The notes beneath the pieces are model-generated. The model had not been told where the DNA came from. It did no database searches and saw only the letters and a program-made list of their open reading frames with translations. From Odontesthes bonariensis (taxonomy: Eukaryota > Chordata > Actinopteri > Atheriniformes > Atherinopsidae): a stretch of 64,000 bases of DNA. Shown piece by piece: positions 60,501 through 64,000 of the stretch; positions within the stretch are counted from its first letter, which is position 1; every line of letters begins with the position of its first letter. The DNA lies in contig NC_134509.1 in assembly GCF_027942865.1 (NCBI RefSeq), positions 14,596,017 through 14,660,016 on the forward strand. The letters run 5' to 3'. The position numbers and the translations under genes were made by a program.

Positions 60501-61852
60501 CAGACAATTATCTCACGGAGAGTAGATCCATGTTTCATGGATGAAAATAGTCCAACTTCTTGTACCATCAGGCGCATTGCAGCCTGTAATGTGCGCTAAA
60601 GTTCATTTGTAACACAGACTGTATGAAAAAGATGGTCCTAGCCTTTGTGATTTGGGGACTACCATTTTGAGGTCTTAATGTTGTCATTGCCGTGTTGATT
60701 TTGGAGGCAGGCACAACAAACAAGGGACAGATCTGAATGAGAAACTCCTACTTGTATGCATTGGGCAGCTACCAAAAAAAAACAAAAACATGCATGCTCC
60801 TGTCCTGATTGCTGTATAACTCCAATCTTTGTGTATAGGATGTGGGGACATCTAGAGGGAAAATTTGCAGATTGCAAGCAAATGAATATCCCACCCGTCT
60901 CACCCTGCCTCACCTATCGGGTAGGAAAAACCATGGTGGTTGTAAAAACATGAAAGAGAACAGCTATATAGACTTTGACTGATTTGTCCCTTTTGGTGTG
61001 AGGAAGACTTGGATCGTTTGTGGATTTAAATGGCTATAAGGTAAATAATACACCAAAATTCTTCATTTCATGAGGTTCCATACTAATGAATGCATGATCA
61101 AGAGTTTTTTTTAACGTATTTCTGACAAAATATTCAACTCTATTGTTATTCATTACCCATTGGAACCTAATTTAAACAGATAAGTTATTTACAAATTCCC
61201 CCTGTACATGTGTCGTGAGTCAAACTGGCCATACACTAAAATAACTTTTTGTATCAGGGTGTTAACATGATTTTTTTTTCTTTGTACATTTGGTTATTTT
61301 AACATCACGGTTGTAATGGATCAGCCTTAACTGGCCATTCAAGGAACCATTTTTGTCACGTTGACTTAGTTCTTAATTTCTGAAAGTTACATCTTGGTTG
61401 GCTTTGTCCCACTGTCTTGTTTGACGTTACAGAACTATTTTAATTTTATTCAAATTTTTAGAGGAAGGAAGGATTACTTAACCCAGTTTTGTGTTAAACA
61501 GGAATATACAGTATATTTGGAAATTAAGCAATCATACCGTTACTTAAGTTAGTTAGTGGAAAATGTGACGAAATGATGGATATTGCAGTCGGTCAAAAGT
61601 GAGTTATTAACACAGCAAAGGAGCTGCGAATCTGTTTGGCTAAAATAAACCCAATGCAGAACTGCAATAAGTTCAACGATTTTCAGTGGAGACCTAACCA
61701 CATAGCCACATAGCCAACTCTTGATCCTGAGACGGTGAAAAAAACATAATAAAATCAGTGCATAATGTGTGTAGACACAAGCTTGTGTGAGGCTGGATGG
61801 TGTGGGAACTAACTAGGACTGTCAAGTGGGGACAAATGATCCAAATACCAAC
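54517..61852. other. Gene-poor intergenic or long-intron DNA
   Basis: If the exon at 61853-62089 belongs to a minus-strand gene running leftwards, this stretch is its intron(s); otherwise it is intergenic. I find no exon with convincing protein similarity. Local features are a small duplicated CCTCTGCAGGTCAAAGAG / CCTCTGCAGGAC near 55590-55620, and a GC-richer island at 58940-59170 with open frames on both strands. Confidence 0.5.
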
Positions 61853-62089
61853 CTCTCTTCTGTCCGAAGTCAGCATTGTTGCTGTTGTTCTCATTTGTCT
61901 CTTTTAGCGACTCCACGGAGGTCTTGTTGGAGACCATGCCTTCGTCATCAGTTTTCTCCTCCAAACTGGGCTCCACAGGTGCAGGAGGATTCTGCTCGAC
62001 AACATCCTCTTTGGGTTTGTCTTCTGAGCTGTCTGGAGCTGGAGCTGCGGGCTCAGTGCTGGTATCAGCAGCAGGTTTATCAGCCTCAA
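61853..62089 (-). CDS. Internal coding exon of an unidentified acidic protein
   Basis: A 237 nt exon, phase 1 at both ends. The acceptor is TGTCCTTCACAG and the donor AGAG-GTTGGT. It is open over 79 codons and starts EADKPAADTSTEPAAPAPDS; it is rich in Glu, Asp, Pro, Ala, Thr and Ser, with Asn-rich stretches. Potential N-glycosylation sites are NKT and NNS. It ends NADFGQKR. There are no domains. The low-complexity composition does not identify the gene. In human the glycophorin genes follow FREM3, and an extracellular sialoglycoprotein would fit the composition and phase-1 exon, but a cytoplasmic acidic protein fits equally well. Confidence 0.5.
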
Positions 62090-64000
62090 CTGTGAAGGAC
62101 AGCAATAGCAAATTGCAAAACTAATTTTTTTTGGTCATTTTCCTCTTTGTTTTATGTTATTCTAACAAATGTTAAAGGAAACAACATGTGGACTGTGTCA
62201 TTTTGGAACATACTGGAAACACCCATCACTTATGTCAAGTCTTCTCAAGAGGAAGTTCAGCTGTTGCAATTTATTAATTAAGCAATATTCTTGAGACATT
62301 TTACCATGCTATCAAACTTCAATGATTTTACAGATTTGCTGTTTGGATAAGTGTGTTCTGTATTTAGCTGCCACGTAATGACATCCTTTTGACTCATACA
62401 GCCTGAAGTGGTTTGTACTCAGGTGGGAATTCTCTTGAGCGACGGCATTTCAAGGGGCCACCATGTTGGTAATGAGGCGACTGATTACTGACCATTTCCT
62501 AATGAGCCACAGCCATGCAGCTGTTGGAGTCTGTGGGAAAGTAGGGTGGCCCCGTCATTATCTGACCCAGTTTTACGTGGAGGGAAAGCGCAGATTAGGG
62601 GGGAGAGGAAGATCACTGTTTTTTGATGCATAACTGTACCATGGCTCTTTGGGCATCAGTCCAGCTTTCATAGAAACATCACGTCTGTCTGGTTGATTGC
62701 AGATGACTCAAACCTTTTCTTAGGTGGACTCCTGACCTGACTGCAATCTTATTATTTTCAATTAGTATACTGGTTATGGAAATTTGATCCATAGCTGATA
62801 CGTGCTTTGTCAAAAGTTGCTATTTGAAATGTAAAATCTACAGACAAAGATCAACAAAGCTCTCGGGTTTGTATTTTAAGGTCTTAGTTTGGGTGAGAGT
62901 CAGCAATAAGGGGAAATTGGTGGCCTAGTCTTATCAAAAATGAAAAAACCCTGCATAGCAACACCTCTAAACCTCAGTAAATAATATGTTGGGAAACAAC
63001 AGCTAGTCAAAGTTACTTACCAGAGTCTTGTGCAGCAGAAATGCTTCACATAAGTACTTGACAAATTAATGCACTTTTGTTCACAAGTATCTCTAAGTCA
63101 ACTCCTACCATATGGATTTCCATGAAATTTGTAGCAGATATGAATGTTGCCTCATTTCCTTATCCAGTGCCATCATCAGCTCAATATATCTAAATGAGTA
63201 GCTTTCCTAGCAGTCTCTTTGAGTTTATTTATTTTTTCACAAGAATTGGCCAAGTAAGGCGAGGTGTGAAAGGAAGTAGGGTTTGAATCATCTTTACACA
63301 TGAAATGTAGATCCTCCTCTGAAGGCTTTACATGGAGTCTACTTAAACCACATAGCAACAACATTTCTCACTTTTGGAGAAATATTTGCTTTTTTGATTA
63401 CAAACCTTGATGGTAAAGTAATATTCCATATTATCTTGAATACAATATGAGATAATCGTCGTGTAATGCGATGAGATCTAAAGTAGTTTCTAATTATACT
63501 TCTCAGTTTTAGTAGTATCTGAAGTATTTAAAGAAAATGTATTAAACATTTGTGGTTTCAGTGCTGCAAACCCCCAGCAGAGTCTTAGTGTAATTTTAGT
63601 TGGATTATCCTGGCAGCGTGGTCGTCTTTTCCTAAGTCCTTAAGAGTTGTTCCTCACATGATTCCTTAACCTCATGACATTTTTCATCCAGGTCAAGGAA
63701 GAGAACTTAGGAGAAGACAATAGGATATCACTTTTTAGTGTGTTCGACCAGAACTTCAGTGATGAGTAAGGCTAATTGCTTTCCAGCTTTACGTCCATAC
63801 TCGAAGGCCTTGCGCTCCTGTTCTACCCACACAGGTGATTTCACTCACTTTGGCTGATAAGACCTCTACTCAGGTCTGTGGGAGTCTGTGCCGGCTATAA
63901 AGCTCAAGTCAGCCGGAACAAGTGAAAACACTTGTGCAGGTCTTTAACGACCCGTTAGTGCTGTGTCTTTGCCTCACCTTACATACTACTACTCCAAGCA
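62090..64000. other. Intron or intergenic DNA to the window end
   Basis: No further exon is recognised. If the exon at 61853-62089 is real, its upstream exons lie in this stretch or beyond it. Near the end (63890-63930) a CTATAAAG box and the small hairpin ACAAGTG-AAAA-CACTTGT occur close together; neither is enough to call a promoter. Confidence 0.5.

Overview
This 64 kb window is vertebrate nuclear DNA, very probably from a teleost fish. The evidence is intron-split genes with GT-AG junctions, CA and AT microsatellites, tRNA-derived SINEs with fish-type tails, an L2-type LINE end, TTAA-flanked MITEs and a Penelope-like retroelement remnant. Three vertebrate orthologues are recognised. They are the 5' coding exon of usp38 (minus strand, truncated by the window start), a complete smarca5 (plus strand, 24 coding exons, 1032 aa by my splicing) and a complete frem3 (minus strand, 24 coding exons, 3142 aa by my splicing). 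All three are linked on human chromosome 4q31, so synteny supports the names.

Layout. 1-913: usp38 intron and first coding exon. 914-3309: a 2.4 kb divergent interval holding the smarca5 promoter and, presumably, the usp38 promoter. 3310-11265: smarca5, whose intron 19 carries a TTAA-flanked MITE with a perfect 24-bp-arm palindrome. 11266-12688: convergent 3' ends. 12689-43523: frem3. Its first coding exon (38495-43523) encodes the signal peptide and nearly all 12 CSPG repeats. A block at 17058-25115 encodes five Calx-beta domains. The last exon encodes a furin-like site, a transmembrane helix and a PDZ-ligand C terminus. The 12 kb frem3 intron 2 contains a Penelope-like GIY-YIG fragment with a hammerhead-ribozyme-like relic, and a 657 bp foldback MITE.

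43524-64000 is gene-poor: SINE and LINE fragments, microsatellites, one good orphan coding exon (61853-62089, minus strand, acidic, unidentified) and weaker minus-strand terminal exons near 50.7 kb.

The three genes are not an operon or pathway. SMARCA5 (SNF2H) is the ISWI chromatin-remodelling ATPase, USP38 is a deubiquitinase, and FREM3 belongs to the Fras1/Frem basement-membrane family. I see no convincing evidence of an undescribed biological system. The points most worth checking are the mobile-element structures, the unidentified exons and the full membrane-anchored frem3 architecture.
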